A DNA stretch of 13,565 nucleotides, from NCBI GenBank assembly GCA_910579105.1, contig CAJTRT010000059.1, positions 1 through 13,565 on the forward strand, in the 5' to 3' direction. Made by a program: the position numbers and the translations under genes. Positions 1 to 5,588 of this stretch are shown here, one piece after another (position 1 is the stretch's first letter; each line of letters starts with the position of its first letter). The notes beneath the pieces are model-generated. The model saw nothing but the letters and a program-made list of their open reading frames with translations, did no database searches and was not told the DNA's origin. This DNA comes from an uncultured Muribaculaceae bacterium. Its GTDB lineage: Bacteria; Bacteroidota; Bacteroidia; Bacteroidales; Muribaculaceae.

Positions 1-59
1 AACACTTGGCTCCTCGGAGCCGTTAACAAATTCTCAAAAAATAACCGAAGTATTGGCAT
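1..59 (-). CDS. possible 5' end of a leftward gene, cut by the window edge
   Basis: An ATG at 59-57 on the minus strand opens a frame that stays open for all 19 codons to the window edge (MPILRLFFENLLTAPRSQV). It begins about 28 nt downstream of a good Bacteroidetes-type promoter at 117-87. I do not recognise the product. The only support is the promoter and the open frame, and 19 codons open by chance is not rare. The real start could also lie outside the window. Confidence 0.3.
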   Translation of the reverse strand, partial: MPILRLFFENLLTAPRSQV

Positions 60-86
60 ATTGCTGGTAAATGGAATTGGTTTGCG

Positions 87-117
87 CAAATATACGGAAT
101 TTTCGCATATTTGCAAC
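87..117 (-). promoter_or_regulatory. Bacteroidetes-type promoter pointing out of the window
   Basis: On the minus strand GTTG (117-114) is followed after 19 nt by TATATTTG (94-87). This fits the Bacteroidetes primary sigma consensus TTTG-N19-TAnnTTTG with one mismatch in the upstream box. It would start transcription near 80, leftward. It lies downstream of the U32 gene and cannot serve it, so it should serve a gene to the left of the window. Confidence 0.55.
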
Positions 118-246
118 GTTCGCACCAGCAAAATCGCTATTTATGCCATATTTTTATCAAAACACGGCTCAAAATGACACCCAATCGGCGTATCGGCGAG
201 CACCAGAGGCACCGCCGCCATCGGCTCGGAGGGCATACGCCGGCAC

Positions 247-1509
247 CTACTGCTTGTCTGGCAGATGCTCCCATACATAGAGGCGGTCGGAGGGGCGTAT
301 CTTTACATCGACGGGGATTGACACGCTATCCCCCTTTACGGCGACATCCACCGGACGCAGCCCGACGCGCATCTCCCCGACGCGGCGTATGACAGTGCCG
401 GTCGTGGGACCGACAATCACAATCTCGTCGCCCACGCGTATCTCGCCGGCCTCCACAAGGAACTCGGCGACACCGAGCTTCGAGAAATAACGCACCCCTT
501 TGGCGGCGTAACGCTTGACACGGGTGGCCGAGGAGCCGTATTTCATCGACCACTCCCCGAGCCGCTGCCCGAGATAATAGCCGTCCCAGAAGCCGCGGTT
601 GAAGATTTTGCGCAGGTCGTCCTCCCAGGCCGCCACGCGTTCCGGGGTATAAGTGCCGTCGCAGAGGGCTTGCAACGCCTCGGAATACGCCTTGGTGGCA
701 AGGTAGACATACTCCGGCCCGCGGGCGCGCCCCTCGATCTTGAACACGCGCACTCCGGCGTCGACCATCTTGTTGAGGAAGTGGATGGTGCGCAGGTCCT
801 TGGGCGACATTATGTATTTGTTCTCGATGTCGAGCTGGTCGCCGGTCTCGCGGTCGGTCACGGTATAGCCCCGGCGGCATATCTGGGTGCAGGCTCCCCG
901 GTTGGCCGAGGAATTCATCTCGTGGAGCGAGAGGTAGCACTTGCCGGAAACCGCCATGCACAGCGCTCCGTGGCAGAACATCTCGATGCGCACAAGCTCG
1001 CCGCGGGGACCCCGGATCTGCCTCTCCTCGATGGCGCGGTGGATCTCGGCCACCTGGTCGAGGTTAAGCTCGCGGGCGAGCACCACCACGTCGGCCCACT
1101 GGGCGAAATGCCTCAGGGTGGCCGTGTTGCCCACACTCTGCTGCGTGGATATGTGCACTTCCAGCCCCGCCGCCCTGGCTTCGAGAATCGCCGCCATGTC
1201 GGAAGCGATAATGGCGGTGATTCCCGCCTCCCTGGCCGCGGCGAGAATCTCCCGCAGCTTCGGCATATCGGAATCGTAGATTATGGTGTTGACGGTCAGA
1301 TAGCTGTTGACCCCCGCGCCGCGGCACTCGGAAGCGATCCGCCGCAGGTCATCAAGCGTGAAGTTCACACTCGAACGGGCGCGCATGTTAAGCCCCTCGA
1401 CACCGAAATATACAGCGTCTGCCCCGGCCTGGATGGCCGAACGCAGCGACTCGTAGCTCCCTACCGGGGCCATAACCTCAAAATCCTCGCGTCGCATATT
1501 CTTTCGCAT
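247..1509 (-). CDS. U32 family 'peptidase', probable tRNA/rRNA hydroxylation enzyme (TrhP/RlhA-like)
   Basis: 420 aa. The U32 signature is complete at residues 176-194 (EMFCHGALCMAVSGKCYLS), followed by SANRGACTQICRR. The N-terminal half (APVGSYESLRSAIQAGADAVYFG) is the usual TIM-barrel start of the family. Cysteines C184, C191, C207 and C211 are well placed for an Fe-S cluster. U32 proteins were named peptidases, but characterised members such as TrhP (5-hydroxyuridine in tRNA), RlhA (23S rRNA) and UbiU/V are prephenate- or O2-independent hydroxylation enzymes. The length and single-domain layout are nearer TrhP (about 450 aa) than the longer RlhA; the exact substrate is inference. The start is ATG at 1509, with an alternative ATG four codons on. 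It stands alone and is divergent from the LOG gene across about 60 nt. No clear minus-strand promoter was found in that gap. Confidence 0.92.
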   Translation of the reverse strand: MRKNMRREDFEVMAPVGSYESLRSAIQAGADAVYFGVEGLNMRARSSVNFTLDDLRRIASECRGAGVNSYLTVNTIIYDSDMPKLREILAAAREAGITAIIASDMAAILEARAAGLEVHISTQQSVGNTATLRHFAQWADVVVLARELNLDQVAEIHRAIEERQIRGPRGELVRIEMFCHGALCMAVSGKCYLSLHEMNSSANRGACTQICRRGYTVTDRETGDQLDIENKYIMSPKDLRTIHFLNKMVDAGVRVFKIEGRARGPEYVYLATKAYSEALQALCDGTYTPERVAAWEDDLRKIFNRGFWDGYYLGQRLGEWSMKYGSSATRVKRYAAKGVRYFSKLGVAEFLVEAGEIRVGDEIVIVGPTTGTVIRRVGEMRVGLRPVDVAVKGDSVSIPVDVKIRPSDRLYVWEHLPDKQ

Positions 1510-1539
1510 TACTTGCGCGAAGTTACAAAGAAAATCGCG

Positions 1540-1547
1540 TATATTTG
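1540..1547 (+). promoter_or_regulatory. -7 promoter element for the LOG-adenosyltransferase unit
   Basis: TATATTTG matches TAnnTTTG exactly and lies 21 nt upstream of the LOG ATG, giving a leader of roughly 15 nt. No good TTTG box is seen at the expected distance upstream. The gap is shared with the divergent U32 gene. Confidence 0.55.
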
Positions 1548-1568
1548 CGACCCTTTAATTTTTAGCAT

Positions 1569-2141
1569 ATGAGAATAGCAGTATACTGCTCGGCACGCCG
1601 CTCCATCGACCCGGCGTATGCCGACGACGCGCGCCGCCTGGGGCAGTGGATCGGCCGGAACGGCCACACCCTTGTCTACGGAGGCCTGGAATACGGCCTT
1701 ATGGACGAGGTGGCCCGCGCCGCGGCTGAAGCCGGGGCGAAAGTGGTGGGCGTCGTGCCGCAGAGCCGCCTCCGCGACCAGCACCCGGCAAACACCCTCA
1801 GCATCGGGGTCTCGACACTCCACGAGCGCAAACAGACGATGGAAGAGAACGCCGACGTCTTCGTCGCCCTCGAAGGGGGCCTCGGGACAATCGACGAGAT
1901 AATCTCCGCCTTAGTCTCCATGACCTTCTTCCGGTCGTTCCAACCAATCATGATGCTCAACCGCGACGGCATCTACACACCCCTCCGACAACTGTTCGAC
2001 ACCCTGGCGGAACACCGCCTCGCTGGCCCTCCGGCGACAGAAGCCGTCAGCTTCCTCCCCGACATCGAAGCACTGACGGCGGCGTTGCAGGCCGAGGCCG
2101 AACGCCTCGCGGCCAACAACGACACGCTTGAAAACAGCTAA
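1569..2141 (+). CDS. LOG-family (TIGR00730) nucleoside 5'-monophosphate phosphoribohydrolase
   Basis: 190 aa, the normal length of the family. The Rossmann-like start MRIAVYCSA, the loop VYGGLEYGLM (36-45), HERKQTM (85-91) and EGGLGTIDE (102-110) are the family landmarks. LOG proteins split N6-modified AMP, and some split other NMPs, into base and ribose 5-phosphate; many bacterial members are annotated as lysine-decarboxylase-like, which is wrong. In this protein the usual PGGxGT motif reads EGGLGT, with Glu for Pro at 102; the glycines, Thr and the following Glu are kept, so activity is plausible. The ATG at 1569 sits just behind a -7 promoter element. The gene ends 13 nt before the adenosyltransferase gene, so the two are probably co-transcribed, with no obvious biochemical link. 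Confidence 0.9.
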   Translation: MRIAVYCSARRSIDPAYADDARRLGQWIGRNGHTLVYGGLEYGLMDEVARAAAEAGAKVVGVVPQSRLRDQHPANTLSIGVSTLHERKQTMEENADVFVALEGGLGTIDEIISALVSMTFFRSFQPIMMLNRDGIYTPLRQLFDTLAEHRLAGPPATEAVSFLPDIEALTAALQAEAERLAANNDTLENS

Positions 2142-2154
2142 CCGACACAACAAT

Positions 2155-2709
2155 ATGAAGATATATACCAAGACAGGCGACCGCGGAGCAACCTCGCTCG
2201 TGGGAGGCAAGCGCGTCAGCAAGGCTTCGGAACGCCTCGAGGCCTACGGAACAATCGACGAGCTGAACTCCCACATAGGCCTCCTGCGCGCCACCCCCGG
2301 CACTCCCCGTGAAGCGCTGCCGCTGCTCGAATACATCCAGAACAAGCTCTTCAACATCGGGGCATACCTCGCCACCGACAATACCGACAACCCCGCGCTC
2401 CTTCCCGCCGGCCTGTCGGCAGACGCCTCCGAACGCCTGGAAAAAGCCATCGACGAGGCCGATGCCGAGCTCCCTCCGCTGCGAGCATTCATCCTTCCCG
2501 GAGGGTGCCCCGCGGGAGCGACGGCCAACGTGGCGCGGACGGTCTGCCGCCGGGCCGAACGCCGCGTCATAGCCCTCGCCCGCGAGGCCGCCGTGGCCCC
2601 GGAGGTGACAGCCTTCATCAACCGCCTGAGCGACTACCTCTTCACCCTCGGCCGCCTCTGCAACCACCGCGCCGGCATCGCCGAAGCGGAGTGGCGCCAG
2701 GAGCTCTGA
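2155..2709 (+). CDS. pduO: PduO-type cob(I)alamin adenosyltransferase
   Basis: 184 aa. It transfers the adenosyl group from ATP to cob(I)alamin, making adenosylcobalamin; in Bacteroidales the expected user is methylmalonyl-CoA mutase in propionate formation. The N-terminal ATP-binding stretch TKTGDRGATSLVGGKRVSK (5-23), YGTIDELNSHIGLLR (31-45), FILPGG (112-117), ARTVCRRAERR (127-137) and FINRLSDYLF (154-163) follow the PduO/MMAB order exactly. The start is ATG 2155; an in-frame TTG at 2128 lies inside the LOG gene and is not credible. It is the second gene of a two-gene unit. I see no cobalamin riboswitch upstream. Confidence 0.95.
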   Translation: MKIYTKTGDRGATSLVGGKRVSKASERLEAYGTIDELNSHIGLLRATPGTPREALPLLEYIQNKLFNIGAYLATDNTDNPALLPAGLSADASERLEKAIDEADAELPPLRAFILPGGCPAGATANVARTVCRRAERRVIALAREAAVAPEVTAFINRLSDYLFTLGRLCNHRAGIAEAEWRQEL

Positions 2710-2999
2710 TCCCTCCCCCGAAACCGCTCCGTAGAGCCAGCATAACCCCGGTGCCCCCGCGAAGCCGTTCTGTGGAGCGAGCGTAAGCGAGCGGCCACCA
2801 CCTCTCGTTGGGGCGTTGGGGCGCCTCCCCGCGCAGGGCGGAAGCCAGGCGAGGCAACCGCTCCAACCTTTAAATTCCACACCGCGGAATAATAAAACAC
2901 CCCCTCCTGCGTTATTGGTATAGCGCGCCGCGGAGCAACCCCGCCCTGCGGCCGCTAACCATCACTGCCACAACCAATAAACCAACAACACCTACCATA
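2710..2999. other. gene-free GC-rich intergenic stretch
   Basis: Between the adenosyltransferase and DUF2795 genes I see no credible gene. It holds the imperfect 27-bp direct repeat described separately, a short GC-rich inverted motif (GAGCGAGCG-TAA-GCGAGCGG, around 2776-2795) and a weak ATTCC/GGAAT hairpin (2874-2890). No convincing promoter for the DUF2795 gene was found. Confidence 0.6.
2719..2786 (+). repeat. imperfect 27-bp direct repeat, two copies
   Basis: Copy A is 2719-2745 and copy B 2760-2786, both following CGAARCCGYTCYGTRGAGC then SAGCRTAA. They differ at six of 27 positions, mostly transitions. They lie 15-41 nt downstream of the adenosyltransferase stop region. They could be a REP-like extragenic repeat or a decayed duplication; there is no coding role. 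Confidence 0.6.
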
Positions 3000-3221
3000 A
3001 TGTACTGGACACTTGAATTAGCATCCAAACTCGAAGACGCCCCCTGGCCCGCGACCCGCGAAGAACTCATAGACTACGCGCAGCGCTCCGGCGCCCCCCT
3101 CGAAGTGATCGAGAACCTCCAGGAAATCGAGGACGAGGGCGAGACCTACGAATCCATCGAGGACATCTGGCCCGACTACCCCTCCAAGGAAGACTTCTTC
3201 TTCAACGAAGAGGAATATTAA
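3000..3221 (+). CDS. DUF2795 small acidic protein
   Basis: 73 aa, ATG 3000, from MYWTLELASKLEDAPWPAT to the acidic end FFFNEEEY. It matches the DUF2795 family as I know it from Bacteroidales: one domain, no signal peptide, no membrane segment. The motif PWPATREELIDYAQRSGAP (residues 16-34) resembles the family's helical core. The function is unknown. GC and codon use match the core genome until the last codons, which are A-rich (GAA GAG GAA TAT). A second, GC-rich version of the last seven codons plus stop is found at 5366-5389, on the far side of the AT-rich islet. I infer that the present 3' end was supplied by inserted DNA and that the original end was displaced. Confidence 0.85.
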   Translation: MYWTLELASKLEDAPWPATREELIDYAQRSGAPLEVIENLQEIEDEGETYESIEDIWPDYPSKEDFFFNEEEY

Positions 3222-3316
3222 GGCTTAAAAATGCGCACAAAACACTGATAACCAGCCATATAAACTAAAATAATTTGTTTGTATGGCTGGTGTTTTATAG
3301 CCTCAGATGGCAAAAT
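3198..3316 (+). repeat. left copy of the duplicated gene end plus terminator
   Basis: From TTCTTCAACGA in the last codons of the DUF2795 gene, this segment aligns colinearly with 5366-5484. The first 26 nt differ at only three A/G positions. CCAGC (offset 54 versus 55), GTTTG (offset 79 in both), GCTGGTGTTTTA (offset 88 in both) and CTCA (offset 104 in both) are all in register. This copy is AT-richer than the right copy. It marks the left boundary of the islet. Confidence 0.75.
3251..3291 (+). terminator. hairpin terminator after DUF2795
   Basis: ACCAGCCATATAAAC (3251-3265) pairs with GTTTGTATGGCTGGT (3277-3291), 15 bp with one T-G pair and an 11-nt loop, followed by GTTTTAT. It lies 30 nt after the stop codon. 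The same architecture with a different stem sequence recurs at 5420-5459. Confidence 0.7.
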
Positions 3317-3458
3317 ATGTTTGTATTTTTGCCCTATATTTGCTGGTTTGTTTGTATATAATTCAGGTAAGATATTGTATTATTATATAGAGGAGGAATA
3401 TCCATATAATTAACATTTATTATTACATCTGTGTCATATTGTTGCTCATATCTGTCTG

Positions 3459-3466
3459 TAATTTTG
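3459..3466 (+). promoter_or_regulatory. -7 promoter element for the DUF1848-methyltransferase pair
   Basis: TAATTTTG matches TAnnTTTG exactly. A weak upstream box, ATTG, is at 3438-3441 (17-nt spacer). The predicted transcript starts near 3473, which places the start codon at ATG 3490 and excludes the upstream in-frame ATG at 3439. A second possible element, TATATTTG, is at 3335-3342. Confidence 0.55.
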
Positions 3467-3489
3467 CAGAAAGAACTAAAGCTACTTTT

Positions 3490-4452
3490 ATGAAACACGA
3501 CCACACAACCATAATTACAGGTGACGGGCAGCAAGTGCAGGCACAAGCGCCAGTGATTGTGTCGGCAAGCCGTGCGACGGATATTCCGGCGTTTTACACC
3601 CGTTGGTTTTTTGACCGGCTTCAGAAGGGATATGTGCGTTGGCGCAATCCCTTTTCGGGGCGAGACAGCTATGTTTCATTTTCCAACACGCGGTTTATCG
3701 TGTTTTGGTCTAAGAATCCGGCTCCACTGATTCCTTATCTGCCTATCTTACGAGACAAAGGAATTGGGTGCTATATCCAATTTACGCTTAACGATTATGA
3801 GCTTGAAAGTCTTGAACCAGGAGTGCCACCTCTCCAACAAAGAATCGAAACATTTAAGCGATTGGTTGATATGCTTGGCGTTGGCTCGGTAATATGGCGA
3901 TTTGACCCGCTTGTGCTGACTGAGAAAATTGACATTGAAAATCTTATTGAAAAAGTCACTCGTATCGGAGACGAACTAAAAGGATATACCGAGAAACTTG
4001 TATTCAGTTTTGCCGACATTGCCGGATATAAGAAAGTCGGGCGGAACCTTTCGCAAGCCGGCGTCAACTACCGAGAATGGGAACAGGCATCAATGCTCGA
4101 ATTTGCCGCAAGGCTTTCTGATATAAATCTCAAAAGATGGGGGCATACACTCGCCACATGCGCCGAAACTATCGACCTATCGGAATACGGTATCAAGCAC
4201 AATCGCTGCATTGATCCTGACCTCATAGCACTCCTTTCGCCCGACGATGCTATACTTCAAAACTTTCTATATGGAGCCACATCCGATCCCGGCCAGCGTA
4301 AAGCCTGTGGCTGCATCCTATCAAAAGACATCGGTGCCTATAACACCTGTCCCCACTGTTGCCTCTATTGCTATGCCAATACCTCCTCGACATCAGCGAT
4401 GGCAAACTACCGCACCCACCGCAGCAAGCGTTTTTCGGATTCAATATTATAA
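3490..4452 (+). CDS. DUF1848 protein with Cys-rich C-terminus, probable Fe-S protein
   Basis: 320 aa from ATG 3490. An earlier in-frame ATG (3439) precedes the promoter element and is unlikely. The N-terminal block IVSASRATDIPAFYTRWF (23-40), RWRNPFSGRDSYVSF (51-65) and FWSKNPAP (72-79) are the hallmarks of DUF1848. The C-terminus has CGC (273-275) and CPHCCLYCYAN (287-297), with further cysteines at C224 and C240. This pattern suggests an iron-sulfur cluster, and the family has been likened to spore photoproduct lyase-type radical SAM enzymes. It lacks a classical N-terminal CxxxCxxC, so the chemistry is unproven. DUF1848 genes are usually of unknown function. The gene is AT-rich against the core genome and ends 11 nt before a methyltransferase gene, so the two are probably co-transcribed and may act together. 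Confidence 0.85.
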   Translation: MKHDHTTIITGDGQQVQAQAPVIVSASRATDIPAFYTRWFFDRLQKGYVRWRNPFSGRDSYVSFSNTRFIVFWSKNPAPLIPYLPILRDKGIGCYIQFTLNDYELESLEPGVPPLQQRIETFKRLVDMLGVGSVIWRFDPLVLTEKIDIENLIEKVTRIGDELKGYTEKLVFSFADIAGYKKVGRNLSQAGVNYREWEQASMLEFAARLSDINLKRWGHTLATCAETIDLSEYGIKHNRCIDPDLIALLSPDDAILQNFLYGATSDPGQRKACGCILSKDIGAYNTCPHCCLYCYANTSSTSAMANYRTHRSKRFSDSIL

Positions 4453-4463
4453 ATTTAAAGAGT

Positions 4464-5225
4464 ATGCATTTTACACCTCGGATTCTCAAATCAGCATATA
4501 CATTTAACGAAATTTTCCAATCGGCTAAAGATTGGTTTTCTTCTTTGGAAGAATCAAAGAAAACGTCATTAAAGGAGGCTTTAGATCATGGGGCGGGACA
4601 TTTGACAACATCAGACGAATTAAAAGCCTATATTGCCGCATACGGTGAGATTCATCAGGCGAAACTATTACAGGCATTTAATAATCTTCCACAAAAGATT
4701 TGGACTGAAGGAGGCTTATCTGTGGTTGATTATGGTTGCGGACAAGGTATCGCTGAAATGGTTTTAGCAGATTTCATTGCTTCAAAATGGATAGACAATG
4801 ATTTTATCAAGGACTTTATCTTAATTGAACCCTCGAGAAAAAATCTTGAGCGATGCGCCCAATATGTCGAGGCATTTTATGCAGATGCAGGAAAGACTTC
4901 AATTTGCAAAAGCGATAAAGAGATAACAACTGACGATATTAAGCCGAAGTGTCAAACAGTCCTACATCTATTCTCAAATGTCATAGATTTGGATGACTTC
5001 GACGGAGAAAGGATTACGTCGTTATTGAGCGAAGATAAGTCTCACAACAATATCGTTGTTTGTGTGAGTCCGTATTATCAGGAATCCTCTCGTGGAAAAC
5101 GAATGGCAACATTTGGAAAGATGTTGCAAGGCTACACATGTCATTACAAATTTGAAAAACATACCGATGAATGGGATAAACCATATAGCTGCCAAATCCA
5201 TATCTATGTCAGTTCTTATTATTGA
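4464..5225 (+). CDS. orphan class I SAM-dependent methyltransferase
   Basis: 253 aa from ATG 4464. The frame is open further upstream, but that would overlap the DUF1848 gene by about 90 nt. Motif I is clear (VVDYGCGQG, 87-95), followed at the end of strand 2 by an acidic residue (LIEPS, E122) and then VLHLFSNVIDLDDFD (166-180), as expected for a Rossmann methyltransferase. There is an N-terminal helical extension of about 80 residues. I see no NPPY or DPPY motif, so an adenine or cytosine-N4 DNA methyltransferase is not supported, and the substrate is unknown. Codon use and composition match its DUF1848 neighbour and not the core genes, which suggests joint transfer. It could modify RNA, protein or a small molecule. 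Confidence 0.75.
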   Translation: MHFTPRILKSAYTFNEIFQSAKDWFSSLEESKKTSLKEALDHGAGHLTTSDELKAYIAAYGEIHQAKLLQAFNNLPQKIWTEGGLSVVDYGCGQGIAEMVLADFIASKWIDNDFIKDFILIEPSRKNLERCAQYVEAFYADAGKTSICKSDKEITTDDIKPKCQTVLHLFSNVIDLDDFDGERITSLLSEDKSHNNIVVCVSPYYQESSRGKRMATFGKMLQGYTCHYKFEKHTDEWDKPYSCQIHIYVSSYY

Positions 5226-5240
5226 TATGTGCTGACATTC

Positions 5241-5265
5241 CCAGTAAATCATTTGTTTGTACTGG
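5241..5265 (+). terminator. short hairpin after the methyltransferase gene
   Basis: CCAGTA (5241-5246) pairs with TACTGG (5260-5265) around a 13-nt loop containing ATTTGTTTG, followed by AATATTCT. A second small hairpin GGCG-TTTTAT-CGCC (5279-5292) follows. It is weaker than the terminators at 3251 and 5420, but the loop and downstream tail are related to the former. Confidence 0.45.
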
Positions 5266-5318
5266 AATATTCTCCATTGGCGTTTTATCGCCTCAGAGGT
5301 CAAAAAATGTTTGTGTTT
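5250..5318 (+). repeat. third, partial copy of the terminator tail
   Basis: The 38 nt at 5281-5318 match 3291-3328 at 32 positions by eye (core GTTTTAT, GCCTCAGA, CAAAA, ATGTTTGT). Upstream, ATTTGTTTGTA is shared with the loop and stem of the left terminator, with about 12 extra nt in between. It does not include the DUF2795 codons. The left copy and this one form direct repeats bounding the two-gene cargo. Confidence 0.65.
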
Positions 5319-5365
5319 AAGTCAGGAGGCACCGTGTAACATACTGATAATTAATACTAAAACCA

Positions 5366-5389
5366 TTCTTCAACGAGGAGGAGTGTTAA
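5366..5389 (+). pseudogene. displaced 3' end of the DUF2795 gene
   Basis: Reads FFNEEEC and stop (TTCTTCAACGAGGAGGAGTG then TTAA), against FFNEEEY and stop in the intact gene. Similarity ends abruptly upstream of TTCTTC. The GC-rich codons fit the core genome, so this is probably the original gene end. It has no start codon and cannot be expressed as a protein. Confidence 0.65.
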
Positions 5390-5419
5390 GGACTTGAAAA
5401 TTCGGATAAAGGACTTATA

Positions 5420-5459
5420 GCCAGCGACGCGTACGGGTGATTCCGTTTGTGTCGCTGGT
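5420..5459 (+). terminator. hairpin terminator, probably the original one of DUF2795
   Basis: CCAGCGAC (5421-5428) pairs with GTCGCTGG (5451-5458); inside, ACGG (5433-5436) pairs with CCGT (5443-5446), followed by TGTTTTAAAG. Same position relative to the gene end as the terminator at 3251. The stem differs from that one but stays paired, so both look selected for folding. Confidence 0.65.
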
Positions 5460-5506
5460 GTTTTAAAGGCTCAATCGGGAAAAGAAACTTATGCTCTCGC
5501 TCCAAG

Positions 5507-5574
5507 CGCCCTGGTCCGACCGCGTATAAAGCGCATATGGCATCGTGCTTTGCAGGTCGGATTCGACCGGGGCG
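5507..5574 (-). terminator. GC-rich inverted repeat downstream of the GH13 gene
   Basis: CGCCCTG (5507-5513) pairs with CGGGGCG (5568-5574, one T-G pair) and TCCGACC (5515-5521) with GGTCGGA (5555-5561). It begins 15 nt past the minus-strand stop of the GH13 gene. There is no T-run after it, so a terminator role is tentative. Otherwise 5485-5588 holds nothing recognisable. Confidence 0.35.
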
Positions 5575-5588
5575 GATGAGGCGGCGCG

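Larger units (their letters stand above)
3222..5365. mobile_element. AT-rich inserted islet with two genes, flanked by direct repeats
   Basis: About 2.1 kb whose composition is visibly AT-rich against the GC-rich genes on both sides. It starts at the end of the DUF2795 gene and stops where a second copy of that gene's end begins (5366). Its cargo is a DUF1848 gene and a SAM methyltransferase gene, with its own promoter and terminator. No integrase, transposase or inverted terminal repeats are visible, so the mode of entry is unknown. Regeneration of a gene's 3' end is typical of site-specific integration, but recombination with a divergent homologous flank would also explain it. Confidence 0.65.
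5366..5484 (+). repeat. right copy of the duplicated gene end plus terminator
   Basis: Colinear partner of 3198-3316, covering the relic codons, the spacer GGACTTGAAAA, the terminator and the tail GCTCAATCGGGAAAAG. GC-richer than the left copy. It marks the right boundary of the islet. Confidence 0.75.

Noticed and set aside
71..280. Short plus-strand frames at the left end (69 and 93 aa).
   Set aside because: They overlap a minus-strand promoter and the end of the U32 gene and have no family resemblance.
670..1572. 300-aa plus-strand open frame opposite the U32 gene.
   Set aside because: The U32 frame carries the complete family signature; the opposite frame resembles nothing and has the composition of a shadow.
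2047..2880. 277-aa minus-strand open frame over the adenosyltransferase gene.
   Set aside because: It is antisense to a fully recognisable PduO gene in GC-rich DNA, where long shadow frames are expected; its protein has no recognisable domain.
3439..3489. An earlier ATG for the DUF1848 gene, adding 17 residues.
   Set aside because: The -7 promoter element (3459-3466) lies within this extension, and family similarity begins after the ATG at 3490.
5507..5574. A tRNA-like fold: 7-bp acceptor-like stem CGCCCTG/CGGGGCG with GGATTCGACC before the 3' arm.
   Set aside because: The TTCGA is not framed by a 5-bp T stem in either orientation, no anticodon arm fits, and the pairing is better explained as a plain GC-rich inverted repeat after the GH13 gene.
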